In this document: positions 1-6,357 of the stretch, one piece after another
How positions within the stretch are numbered: position 1 is the stretch's first letter
How the letters are laid out: each line of letters begins with the position of its first letter
Source of the DNA: Caryophanales bacterium UBA2753
Lineage (GTDB): Bacteria > Bacillota_I > Bacilli_A > RFN20 > CAG-826
Length of the DNA stretch: 19,805 nucleotides
Direction of reading: 5' to 3'
Assembly: GCA_002353275.1 (NCBI GenBank)
Contig: DEJH01000011.1
Coordinates: forward strand, 1-19,805
The notes under the pieces: generated by a model
Told to the model about the DNA's origin: nothing
Database searches by the model: none
Seen by the model: the letters and a program-made list of their open reading frames with translations, nothing else
Program-made: the position numbers and the translations under genes

Positions 1-558
1 CCATTCTTACTCGCTATCGAAGATGTTATGACCATTTCTGGTCGTGGTACAGTTGTTACTGGCCGTGTTGAAAGAGGTACTGCTAAACTCGGTGACGAAG
101 TTGAAATCGTCGGTATTAAGGAAACACAAAAGACTGTTATTACAGGTCTTGAATCCTTCCGTAAAACTTGTGACTTCGTCCAAGCTGGTGATAACGTTGG
201 TGTCCTTTTAAGAGGTATCAACCGTGATCAAGTCCAACGTGGTCAAGTCCTTGCAAAACCAGGAAGTGTTACCCCACACACCAAATTCAAAGCTTCTGTC
301 TACGTTTTAACCAAAGAAGAAGGTGGCCGTCACACAGCTTTCTTAAGCAACTACCGTCCACAATTCTACTTCCGTACAACCGATGTTACTGGTGTTATCA
401 CTCTTCCAGCCGGAACTGATATGGTTATGCCAGGCGATAACGTCGAACTCACCGTCGAATTAATTCACCCAATCGCTCTTGAAAAGGGTACAAAATTCTC
501 CATCCGTGAAGGTGGTAGAACCGTCGGTGCTGGTACAGTTAACGAAATTCTTAAATAA
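1..558 (+). CDS. tuf: Elongation factor Tu, C-terminal part (5' end outside window)
   Basis: EF-Tu carries aminoacyl-tRNA to the ribosome as a GTP complex in the cytoplasm. The frame is open from base 1 and reads PFLLAIEDV before the first internal ATG at 28, so the gene enters from the left and ATG 28 is not its start. The 185 visible residues match the end of the ~395-residue family: the start of domain II with GRGTVVTGRVERG, then domain III with GGRHTAF, YRPQFYFRTTDVTG, MVMPGDN and IREGGRTVGAG. The GTPase domain lies outside the window. Codons often end in C, as expected of a highly expressed gene. A hairpin terminator follows 28 bases after the TAA. Identification is certain from family-wide motifs. 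Confidence 0.98.
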   Translation, partial: PFLLAIEDVMTISGRGTVVTGRVERGTAKLGDEVEIVGIKETQKTVITGLESFRKTCDFVQAGDNVGVLLRGINRDQVQRGQVLAKPGSVTPHTKFKASVYVLTKEEGGRHTAFLSNYRPQFYFRTTDVTGVITLPAGTDMVMPGDNVELTVELIHPIALEKGTKFSIREGGRTVGAGTVNEILK

Positions 559-586
559 TTTAGTTAATTACTAGACAAATAAATTA

Positions 587-613
587 GGAGATTCTGAAAA
601 GAGTCTCCTTTTT
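587..613 (+). terminator. Rho-independent terminator after tuf
   Basis: GGAGATTC (587-594) pairs with GAGTCTCC (601-608) in an 8-bp stem with one G-U pair and a TGAAAA loop, followed by TTTTT at 609-613. A copy differing at only two loop bases follows the next gene, at 1142-1168. Confidence 0.9.
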
Positions 614-628
614 ATTAATAAAATTGTC

Positions 629-634
629 TATAAT
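629..634 (+). promoter_or_regulatory. -10 box TATAAT of the 650-1138 gene
   Basis: A perfect TATAAT lies just after the tuf terminator. Transcription would begin near 641, after the ATG at 635 and about 9 bases before the ATG at 650. No good -35 box is visible, because that position falls in the terminator T-tract. This rules out 635 as the start codon if the promoter is real. Confidence 0.55.
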
Positions 635-649
635 ATGTTAATAGAATAT

Positions 650-1138
650 ATGAACGTCGAAGAAGCAAAAGAAAAAGTTAAAAAAAGAGAAGATAATGAT
701 GTTAACGCCGCAATGGAAGTAATGATCAATTCTTTTGATGAACAAAACGAACCAAACATCGGACCATTTTGGTATGACCCAAAAAAGAAAGAATTATATG
801 GTTATGTTGTTACTCTAGCTAAAGATCGTCCATTTTATTATTCTCCAACTTGGAAAACCGAAGTTAGAACTGGTTCTGCTCTTCATAAAAGTATTTGGGA
901 GAGAGAGTTCTATAGACATAAAGATAAAAGATTCTCTGGCGATTACACAAAAAAGCCACGTGGTAGAGTGTTTGAATTTAAAGATCAGGGATTCAAAGTA
1001 ATGGTGGGCAACTGGATAAATGATTATCCTGAGGCCAAAGAAGAAATATTATTTATATTTCAACTACCCAAAGACCGCACTGAATTCGTGATTGATGAAC
1101 ATTGGGATATCGGTCACGGATGGTCACAAGAATTTTAA
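650..1138 (+). CDS. Conserved-looking hypothetical protein, 162 aa
   Basis: I do not recognise a named family. The start is set at ATG 650 (MNVEEAKEKV), because the in-frame ATG at 635 directly follows a TATAAT and would lie upstream of the expected transcript start. No Shine-Dalgarno sequence precedes 650. The protein is soluble and charged, with no signal peptide or membrane helix. It opens with a short Lys/Glu-rich helix, then a mixed region rich in aromatic residues containing GPFWYDPKKKELYGY (about residues 38-52) and PRGRVFEF. It ends in HWDIGHGWSQEF, whose aromatic, His and Asp residues look like a conserved core rather than a random tail. It stands alone as one transcription unit between two near-identical terminators, beside a toxin-antitoxin pair, which fits an accessory insertion. 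Function unknown. Confidence 0.8.
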   Translation: MNVEEAKEKVKKREDNDVNAAMEVMINSFDEQNEPNIGPFWYDPKKKELYGYVVTLAKDRPFYYSPTWKTEVRTGSALHKSIWEREFYRHKDKRFSGDYTKKPRGRVFEFKDQGFKVMVGNWINDYPEAKEEILFIFQLPKDRTEFVIDEHWDIGHGWSQEF

Positions 1139-1141
1139 TAA

Positions 1142-1168
1142 GGAGATTCTAAAGAGAGTCTCCTTTTT
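1142..1168 (+). terminator. Rho-independent terminator after the 650-1138 gene
   Basis: GGAGATTCT (1142-1150) pairs with AGAGTCTCC (1155-1163) around an AAAG loop, then TTTTT (1164-1168). It begins three bases after the stop codon. It is nearly identical to the tuf terminator at 587-613, including the flanking bases, which suggests duplication. Confidence 0.9.
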
Positions 1169-1182
1169 ATTGTTCATTTTCA

Positions 1183-1218
1183 TTGAGTGATGATATCAAT
1201 TGATATAAAATGATATCG
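1183..1218 (+). promoter_or_regulatory. Promoter and triple-repeat operator of the toxin-antitoxin operon
   Basis: A -35-like TTGAGT (1183-1188) and a -10 TAAAAT (1206-1211) are separated by exactly 17 bases. Overlaid on them are three copies of TGATAT starting at 1191, 1201 and 1211, spaced exactly 10 bases apart. The first is the palindrome TGATATCA and the third is TGATATCG. One-turn spacing over the core promoter is what an autorepressing ribbon-helix-helix antitoxin would need. The promoter match and repeats are seen directly. The operator role is inferred from the RelB family. Confidence 0.65.
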
Positions 1219-1236
1219 AAAGGAGGTAAATATCTA

Positions 1237-1545
1237 ATGGCAACTAATGCAGCAATTTTTGTTCGTATTGATTCTAATGTTAAGAAAGAAGCAGAATATA
1301 TTATGAAACAACTCGGAGTCACTCCTAGTAGTCTTATAACAATGCTTTATCACAATGTGATACTTTCTAGAGGAATTCCGTTTGATGTTCGTCTTCCTGT
1401 TAGGGTACCAATTGCAATAGGTGATATGACTGACGAGGAAGTTATGAAACTACTTCAAGAAGGAATTGACGATGTAAAAAACGGCAGGGTACATTCTGTA
1501 GACGAAGTTGAAAAAACTATTAAAGAACTCCACGGATTTAAATGA
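1237..1545 (+). CDS. RelB/DinJ-type antitoxin
   Basis: This is the labile antitoxin of a type II toxin-antitoxin pair. It would neutralise the downstream toxin and repress its own operon. The 102 residues start with a ribbon-helix-helix segment (about 5-45: the strand AIFVRIDSNVK followed by two helices), then the family signature GIPFDVRLP (46-54), and a C-terminal helical tail (about 64-102) that should wrap the toxin. The start is ATG 1237, not the in-frame ATG at 1210: AGGAGG (1221-1226) sits 10 bases before it, and 1210 lies inside the -10/operator region. Its TGA stop overlaps the toxin's ATG in an ATGA junction, so the two are translationally coupled. TGA as a real stop also shows that the standard code is used. 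Confidence 0.9.
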   Translation: MATNAAIFVRIDSNVKKEAEYIMKQLGVTPSSLITMLYHNVILSRGIPFDVRLPVRVPIAIGDMTDEEVMKLLQEGIDDVKNGRVHSVDEVEKTIKELHGFK

Positions 1546-1841
1546 TCTCTTATAGAGTCATATTATCTGACGTCTTTTCAAATGAACTTGCTCTTATTGT
1601 TGATTATATTGAATTAAATCTTGATAATCGAAAAGCCGCACAAGACTTCTTAGAAAATGTTATGACCATAGTTAGATCGTTATCAACATTCCCATATCGT
1701 TTTGTGAAATTTAGAAGCAATATTCGAAAAGTATCAATATCAAATTATTCAATATTTTATTCGGTAAGTACGTTTTTAAAAACAGTCAACATTCTTCACG
1801 TTCTCTATAACGGAAGAGATATATCAAAATTGCAATTGTAA
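1542..1841 (+). CDS. RelE/ParE-superfamily toxin
   Basis: This is the predicted toxin of the pair: 99 residues, the usual size for the RelE/ParE fold. Members either cleave mRNA on the ribosome (RelE, YoeB) or poison gyrase (ParE). The sequence does not decide which. Family features are an N-terminal strand YRVILSDVF, two helices (about residues 12-50, with the pattern AAQDFLENV), LSTFP, and the C-terminal strands RKVSISNYSIFYSV and VNILHVLYNGRDI. The start is the ATGA overlap with the antitoxin and has no separate Shine-Dalgarno sequence. A terminator follows at 1859-1883. No frameshift or truncation is visible, so the module looks intact. Confidence 0.87.
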   Translation: MISYRVILSDVFSNELALIVDYIELNLDNRKAAQDFLENVMTIVRSLSTFPYRFVKFRSNIRKVSISNYSIFYSVSTFLKTVNILHVLYNGRDISKLQL

Positions 1842-1858
1842 ATTAAGATAAGGAATAG

Positions 1859-1883
1859 AAGAGAGGCTTAAATGCCTCTTTTT
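1859..1883 (+). terminator. Rho-independent terminator after the toxin gene
   Basis: AGAGGC (1862-1867) pairs with GCCTCT (1874-1879) around a TTAAAT loop, followed by Ts up to 1883. The stem can be lengthened by one G-U and two A-T pairs into the T-tract. It separates the toxin-antitoxin operon from the nucleotidase operon. Confidence 0.85.
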
Positions 1884-1898
1884 CTGTTGCTCTTTATA

Positions 1899-1935
1899 TA
1901 TAATTCTCCTTTTTATTTCTACATTGATGTAAAAT
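1899..1935 (+). promoter_or_regulatory. Candidate -10 boxes for the nucleotidase-RDD operon
   Basis: Two -10-like sequences precede the nucleotidase gene: TATAAT at 1899-1904, giving a leader of about 34 bases, and TAAAAT at 1930-1935, only 9 bases before the ATG at 1945, which would give a leaderless message. Neither has a convincing -35 box. No Shine-Dalgarno sequence lies before the ATG, which favours the nearer one. Confidence 0.4.
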
Positions 1936-1944
1936 AAAAACAAG

Positions 1945-4098
1945 ATGAAAAAGAAATTATATTCATTATTAACAGTTATTTCTTTTGTTACCTTTATTTC
2001 TTGTACCAGTTCTCCTATTCCATCTTCAAATAAAGATTTAGCGGTAGTGAGAAATCCAGATCAAACAAGATATTCGGTTGGAGATACTTTTTCTTCTGAA
2101 GGAATTGTTGTCTATTCTATTCAGGAATCTAAAGCCGTTACTGATTATTCGTTATCTTTAGAAGAAGGATATATTTTTCAAATAAATGATATTGGCAAAA
2201 AGGATGTTACCGTTTCTAAAGACGGGTATAATTCCACTAAATTTACTGTTGAAGTTTTTAATGATTCACAAATATCCTTAGGTGGCACTTATCAAACTAC
2301 TTTTGATTTCAATTCGTTTTTCAATCAAGATGGTTTAATTGTTTATCTTAATAATGTTATTACCACTGATTATGCTTCAAGTATTAAACCTGGCACTAAA
2401 TTAACTGAGTCGGGAAAATTTGATGTTGTTATTTCTATTGAAGGTATTGGTGAAGCAAAATATGAAATTACTGTTAATAAAGAAAAATCACTATTTGTTT
2501 CATCTTTACCAACTAAATCCACGTATGTCCAAGGAGAGAACTTTGAAATAGAAGGTTTAATAATCATTGATCAAAACGATGAATTAGTTACTGATTATGA
2601 TATTTCAATTCAAGATGGTGAAGTTCTTAAATACGCGACCACAATGACTATTACTGTTAGTAAGACTGGATATAATTCAGCTACTTTTGAAATTGTAATT
2701 AATGAAAAAGGTGGAGGCACTATTGTTAATAAGGACATTATCTTCTTATACTTAAATGATTTACACGGCTCTTTTATTCGTAATAATGAGAAAAGCGAAG
2801 CAGGGATAAGTTATATTTCCAAATATATAAGAGACACCGTTAGTGTTAACCCAGATAAATATATTGTTCTTTCTGGCGGAGATATGTTCCAAGGTGGTTA
2901 TGAAAGCAATGAAACTCGTGGAGCAATAATGATTGATGCGATGAATATCATTGGTTTTGATGCAATGGTGTTAGGCAATCATGAATTCGATTGGGGTGAA
3001 GAATATATTTATTCATTTGCCGAGCAATTAGATTGTCCAATCATCTCTGCAAATACTTTTTATAGTAGTGATCAAGAAACTCGTCCAAGTTGGTTATCAC
3101 CATATACAATTATTCAAAAGGGCGACGTTAAAGTTGGCATTATTGGGGCTGCTAGAAATAATATGGGTAGTTCCATAACTGGTAGTATCTCTAATAATTT
3201 CTATTTTCCTCAAGCAAATAGCTATATTAAATCTTATTCTGATGATTTAAGACTTAATCATAATTGTGATGTAGTGGTTGCTGCCTTTCACGATGAAGGA
3301 TTTGATGGATATAATGGTTCTCCTACTCAATATGAAGATTTAACTCAAATTAGCGCTGAATCCGGTCATAAATATGTTGATGCGATGTTTTTTGCTCATG
3401 ACCATTTACGAAAAGAAGGAAATCTTAATGGCGTTCCATATATCGAATCTGGATGTAACGGTAAAAATATCGGGGTTCTTGAATTAAATTTAGAAGGTAA
3501 TGGCGTGGTTTACACAGTTAAGAATTCTTCAACAGAGAATCTTTGGGCTGACTCAGAATGTAAAGTGAAAGACCAAGATGTAGAAGCTTTAAGTCAAAAA
3601 CCTGAATATAAGGAAATAATTGATTTAGCTGATCAAGTAATTTATACATTTAAAAATGAATACACTTACGAAAGTAAATCTTTTACAGATGTTGCTTGTA
3701 TGGCAATGTATTGGTATGTAAATAATCACTTAGATAAATTTGATTACACAACGATATATTTATCTAGTCATAATACTGGTGGAATTAGAAGTGGGGTCTC
3801 TATAGGAGATTTCACTCGTCGAGATTTAATTAAAGTTTTCCCTTTTGACAATCAATTATCGATTCAAACTTGTACAAGAAATAATATCAATTCGTTAAAG
3901 AGTAGCACATACTATGCGACATATTCTGAAAGTGACCCTGTTTATGATTCTAAAGGGTACACAAAAGCGGTAAGTATTACTTATATTACTGAATCTTCTT
4001 ATGCTTATCGATATCAAGTCGATTACAAAAATTATCCATTTACAGCTAAAGAGGCGTTAGTGGAATACCTTCTTTCTGGAGTGAATGATAAACTATGA
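1945..4098 (+). CDS. Surface 5'-nucleotidase / metallophosphoesterase lipoprotein with Ig-like stalk
   Basis: A lipid-anchored phosphoesterase predicted to strip phosphate from nucleotides outside the cell, releasing nucleosides for uptake. The 717 residues begin with a lipoprotein signal peptide ending FISC (Cys20). Three related Ig-like repeats follow (about 38-105, 110-178 and 185-253, sharing a TDY...KTGYNSATF-type core) and act as a stalk. The calcineurin-like metallophosphatase domain (about 264-500) shows LNDLHG (D272, H274), GGD (D313), GNHEFDWG (N345, H346), AFHD and HDH (485-487). The C-terminal 5'-nucleotidase domain (about 560-717) has the substrate-binding NTGGIRSG (610-617) and VFPFDNQL. 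It is the two-domain UshA/YfkN architecture. It heads an operon: its TGA overlaps the next ATG. Nucleotide specificity is inferred from the family. A cyclic-phosphodiesterase activity is possible. Confidence 0.92.
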   Translation: MKKKLYSLLTVISFVTFISCTSSPIPSSNKDLAVVRNPDQTRYSVGDTFSSEGIVVYSIQESKAVTDYSLSLEEGYIFQINDIGKKDVTVSKDGYNSTKFTVEVFNDSQISLGGTYQTTFDFNSFFNQDGLIVYLNNVITTDYASSIKPGTKLTESGKFDVVISIEGIGEAKYEITVNKEKSLFVSSLPTKSTYVQGENFEIEGLIIIDQNDELVTDYDISIQDGEVLKYATTMTITVSKTGYNSATFEIVINEKGGGTIVNKDIIFLYLNDLHGSFIRNNEKSEAGISYISKYIRDTVSVNPDKYIVLSGGDMFQGGYESNETRGAIMIDAMNIIGFDAMVLGNHEFDWGEEYIYSFAEQLDCPIISANTFYSSDQETRPSWLSPYTIIQKGDVKVGIIGAARNNMGSSITGSISNNFYFPQANSYIKSYSDDLRLNHNCDVVVAAFHDEGFDGYNGSPTQYEDLTQISAESGHKYVDAMFFAHDHLRKEGNLNGVPYIESGCNGKNIGVLELNLEGNGVVYTVKNSSTENLWADSECKVKDQDVEALSQKPEYKEIIDLADQVIYTFKNEYTYESKSFTDVACMAMYWYVNNHLDKFDYTTIYLSSHNTGGIRSGVSIGDFTRRDLIKVFPFDNQLSIQTCTRNNINSLKSSTYYATYSESDPVYDSKGYTKAVSITYITESSYAYRYQVDYKNYPFTAKEALVEYLLSGVNDKL

Positions 4099-5363
4099 AG
4101 CCTCTAATAGTGAGCCAATACAAAAACAATTCTATTGCTAGTAAGAAAAAGCACATTTATTCAAGATTACTAGATTATTTTGGAATATTTGTTTTTACAT
4201 ACATTTTCTTTAATATTTTCTACGCAATTGGAATAAAAACGCCGGTTGTTGTTTCTCTAGCTGATAGATTAAATGCTTGTAATAGCCAACTAACTCAATA
4301 TATTGATAATTCACACCTTCAAAGAGTTGATGAAAATAATAATCTAATCTCTTTAAATGATGGGGCACATCAATATCTTGAATACTTATGTAAAACTAGC
4401 GCTTATGTTCATAACAAAACTTTCCCAGTTAAACAAGAAGATGGAACATTTATTGAAAAAGCTGTAAATGTTGAAGAGACTTTTGTTTTTGAAAGAGAAC
4501 AATATAAATTTGATGATTTGTCATATTATTTTTATGTATTTAAAAGTAATGAACCATCTTTGAATAATTATGTAATTGATGGTGTAGATTATAAAGATGA
4601 TAAAGAAACATATCTATATGAGAAATTAATGAATATAGATTCATCACTTTTTGTCACAGCCGATAATCAAAATTTAATTGATCGTGGTGATGGTATTTCT
4701 AGATTTGTGGTGTTAACCGAAGACAAAACTGATCAATTGCTAAACTATTATCATGAAGATAGAGCGGATTTATCTTTGTACACAAAATTATTTACATATC
4801 ACGTTGAAACTATCAAAAAAGGAATTAGTGATGTAGAGAATAACTCCGCTCCATATAAAGAACTAATTGATGTTTTTTCTAAAGCATACACTGATGCCTG
4901 TGGTGCTGTTGCGGTAATTTATTATATTTCATATACGTTTGTTTATGTTTTGTATATCGTAATTATGAGATTAATTGGAAAAGAGTGGATTACCCTAGGG
5001 CAAAAAGTAATGAAACTTGGGTTAACTGATATAAATGAGAATCAACCATCTATAGTAAGGATTATTTTATATAACCTAGTTAATTATTTGTTATTCTCTT
5101 CCAGTTCTTTAATTGGTTTATATTTTATGGGTATGTTAGGAGTTACTTCAATTCCTATCATTGGTATTTTTAACCTATTATGGCTATTAATTTCCATATT
5201 AACATTAAACATAATTTCATTGTTTATGCCTTTCTTTAATAAAAACAGAAACGACTTATCTACGTTAATTACTGGAATTTTAGTTAAAGATAAAACTGAA
5301 TTCGATGGATCGGCCGATGTTATTAACGCTTTGGAGAACGCTACTGATGGAACAAAAGAATGA
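4095..5363 (+). CDS. RDD-family membrane protein with a large extracytoplasmic domain
   Basis: An integral membrane protein of 422 residues. The RDD hallmarks are an N-terminal helix with Arg and Asp (YSRLLDYF, 22-29), TM1 at about 28-47, and the post-TM2 motif ITLGQKVMKLGLTD (299-312). TM2 (about 270-295), TM3 (320-346) and TM4 (352-380) follow, and the tail has the family-like KNRNDLSTLITGILV. Between TM1 and TM2 lies an unusual hydrophilic domain of about 220 residues (48-268), predicted outside the cell. Known RDD proteins are mostly uncharacterised, and some act in ion or solute movement. ATG overlaps the nucleotidase stop (ATGA), so translation is coupled. The next gene is a diverged paralogue. 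Role in this locus is unknown. Confidence 0.8.
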   Translation: MKPLIVSQYKNNSIASKKKHIYSRLLDYFGIFVFTYIFFNIFYAIGIKTPVVVSLADRLNACNSQLTQYIDNSHLQRVDENNNLISLNDGAHQYLEYLCKTSAYVHNKTFPVKQEDGTFIEKAVNVEETFVFEREQYKFDDLSYYFYVFKSNEPSLNNYVIDGVDYKDDKETYLYEKLMNIDSSLFVTADNQNLIDRGDGISRFVVLTEDKTDQLLNYYHEDRADLSLYTKLFTYHVETIKKGISDVENNSAPYKELIDVFSKAYTDACGAVAVIYYISYTFVYVLYIVIMRLIGKEWITLGQKVMKLGLTDINENQPSIVRIILYNLVNYLLFSSSSLIGLYFMGMLGVTSIPIIGIFNLLWLLISILTLNIISLFMPFFNKNRNDLSTLITGILVKDKTEFDGSADVINALENATDGTKE

Positions 5364-6300
5364 AAAAATTGAAGTAGTATACAAAAAAGCTAAACTAGGA
5401 AAACGCTTTTTAGCGTACTTTATTGATATAGGATTGTTTTTATTATCTTCTTTTATCTTTCTTTCGATTTCAAATACTGTTTTTACTAAAACCCCTTTAT
5501 ATACATCAAGAATGGATGAATTAACCCAAATTAAAAATGATTCAGCTTTATATGTTGATGGTACGGATCTAATTACTTATGTTGATAATTTAAAAAATCC
5601 TGATCAGTCTGCATATAGTTACGCTCAAAGAAAAGAGATCATTTCTGACCACATTAATCAGTTCTATTCAAATCCAACCTACTTTTCTGATACTACTTTG
5701 ATTAATGAACAGTATAAAGCTCGTAAGTTGAACACTAACCTATTTGAACCTGATGGTAGTGAAAAAAGTGGTGCACCAGCAGAGAACTTATACAATTTTT
5801 ATAAATCGGAATTTCAAGATCATAGCCTGGCATATCTTGTTAATAGCCAAAGGTATTTCTATTTAACTAGATTTGCTTTTTTAAGTATTGTTATTCAATT
5901 TGTTGTCATCAGCACTATTGTCTTTGCTGTTTTCTTCTTGGTACTTCCTTTAACTTGTTTCAAACGAGGTAGGCAAACAATTGGAATGAAACTTGAAAAT
6001 ATTGGTCTCATAACTATTGATGCAGAAAATCAATCAACAGGTAAATATCTTTTGAGAGTACTTTTTAATTATGGTGTTTTTTACCTGTTAAATTTCGTAA
6101 GTTTTTTAATTCCTTCTTTTGTTTCTATATCAATGGTATTTATAACCAAAACTAACAGCAGCTTAACTAACTACGTTTTCAATGATTACTGTGTTGATGT
6201 CACTGATAAAAAAATCTATTTTAATGCCCTTGAAAGAGAAGAAGCTCAGCTCCAAATGAAGAAAATGAGCATCGAAAATCGAGATTTGCATTTGAAATAA
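5347..6300 (+). CDS. Second RDD-family membrane protein, paralogue of its neighbour
   Basis: A 317-residue membrane protein. ATG 5347 (MEQKNEKIEV) is chosen over the upstream in-frame ATG at 5305, because GGAG at 5333-5336 precedes it by 10 bases and the overlap with the previous gene is then only 17 bases. RDD features are RFLAYFID (20-27) in TM1 (about 20-43) and GRQTIGMKLENIG (208-220) after TM2 (about 178-204). Hydrophobic helices fill about 234-268, and the tail is LTNYVFNDYCVDV. An extracytoplasmic segment of about 130 residues separates TM1 and TM2. It starts KTPLYTSRMDEL, resembling KTPVVVSLADRL at the same place in the preceding protein, which supports tandem duplication. The C-terminus is a charged cytoplasmic helix. 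Function unknown. Confidence 0.8.
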   Translation: MEQKNEKIEVVYKKAKLGKRFLAYFIDIGLFLLSSFIFLSISNTVFTKTPLYTSRMDELTQIKNDSALYVDGTDLITYVDNLKNPDQSAYSYAQRKEIISDHINQFYSNPTYFSDTTLINEQYKARKLNTNLFEPDGSEKSGAPAENLYNFYKSEFQDHSLAYLVNSQRYFYLTRFAFLSIVIQFVVISTIVFAVFFLVLPLTCFKRGRQTIGMKLENIGLITIDAENQSTGKYLLRVLFNYGVFYLLNFVSFLIPSFVSISMVFITKTNSSLTNYVFNDYCVDVTDKKIYFNALEREEAQLQMKKMSIENRDLHLK

Positions 6301-6333
6301 GTTTTTTGCTTTATTTATATAATTTGCCTGCGC

Positions 6334-6350
6334 TATAATATGAGCGGAGG
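6334..6350 (+). promoter_or_regulatory. -10 box and Shine-Dalgarno sequence of the ABC/nuclease operon
   Basis: TATAAT (6334-6339) is followed by GGAGG (6346-6350), 7 bases before ATG 6358. Transcription would start near 6346, giving a leader of only about 12 bases that begins at the Shine-Dalgarno sequence. The ATG at 6340 abuts the -10 box and cannot be the start. No clear -35 box is visible. A second TATAAT occurs at 6318-6323. There is no strong terminator after 6300, so read-through from the upstream operon is possible. Confidence 0.6.
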
Positions 6351-6357
6351 ATCTCAT

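Noticed and set aside
635..649. ATG at 635 as start of the hypothetical protein
   Set aside because: It abuts the TATAAT at 629-634 and would lie upstream of the expected transcript start.
5305..5346. ATG at 5305 as start of the second RDD protein
   Set aside because: It would overlap the upstream gene by 59 bases with no ribosome site. ATG 5347 has GGAG at a plausible distance.
6295..6318. Hairpin around TTTTTTG after the second RDD gene as a terminator
   Set aside because: The possible stem is AT-only with a bulge, and the Ts are in the loop rather than after it.
6340..6357. ATG at 6340 as start of the ABC ATPase
   Set aside because: It directly follows a TATAAT, and GGAGG is correctly spaced only for ATG 6358, which also gives the usual family N-terminus.
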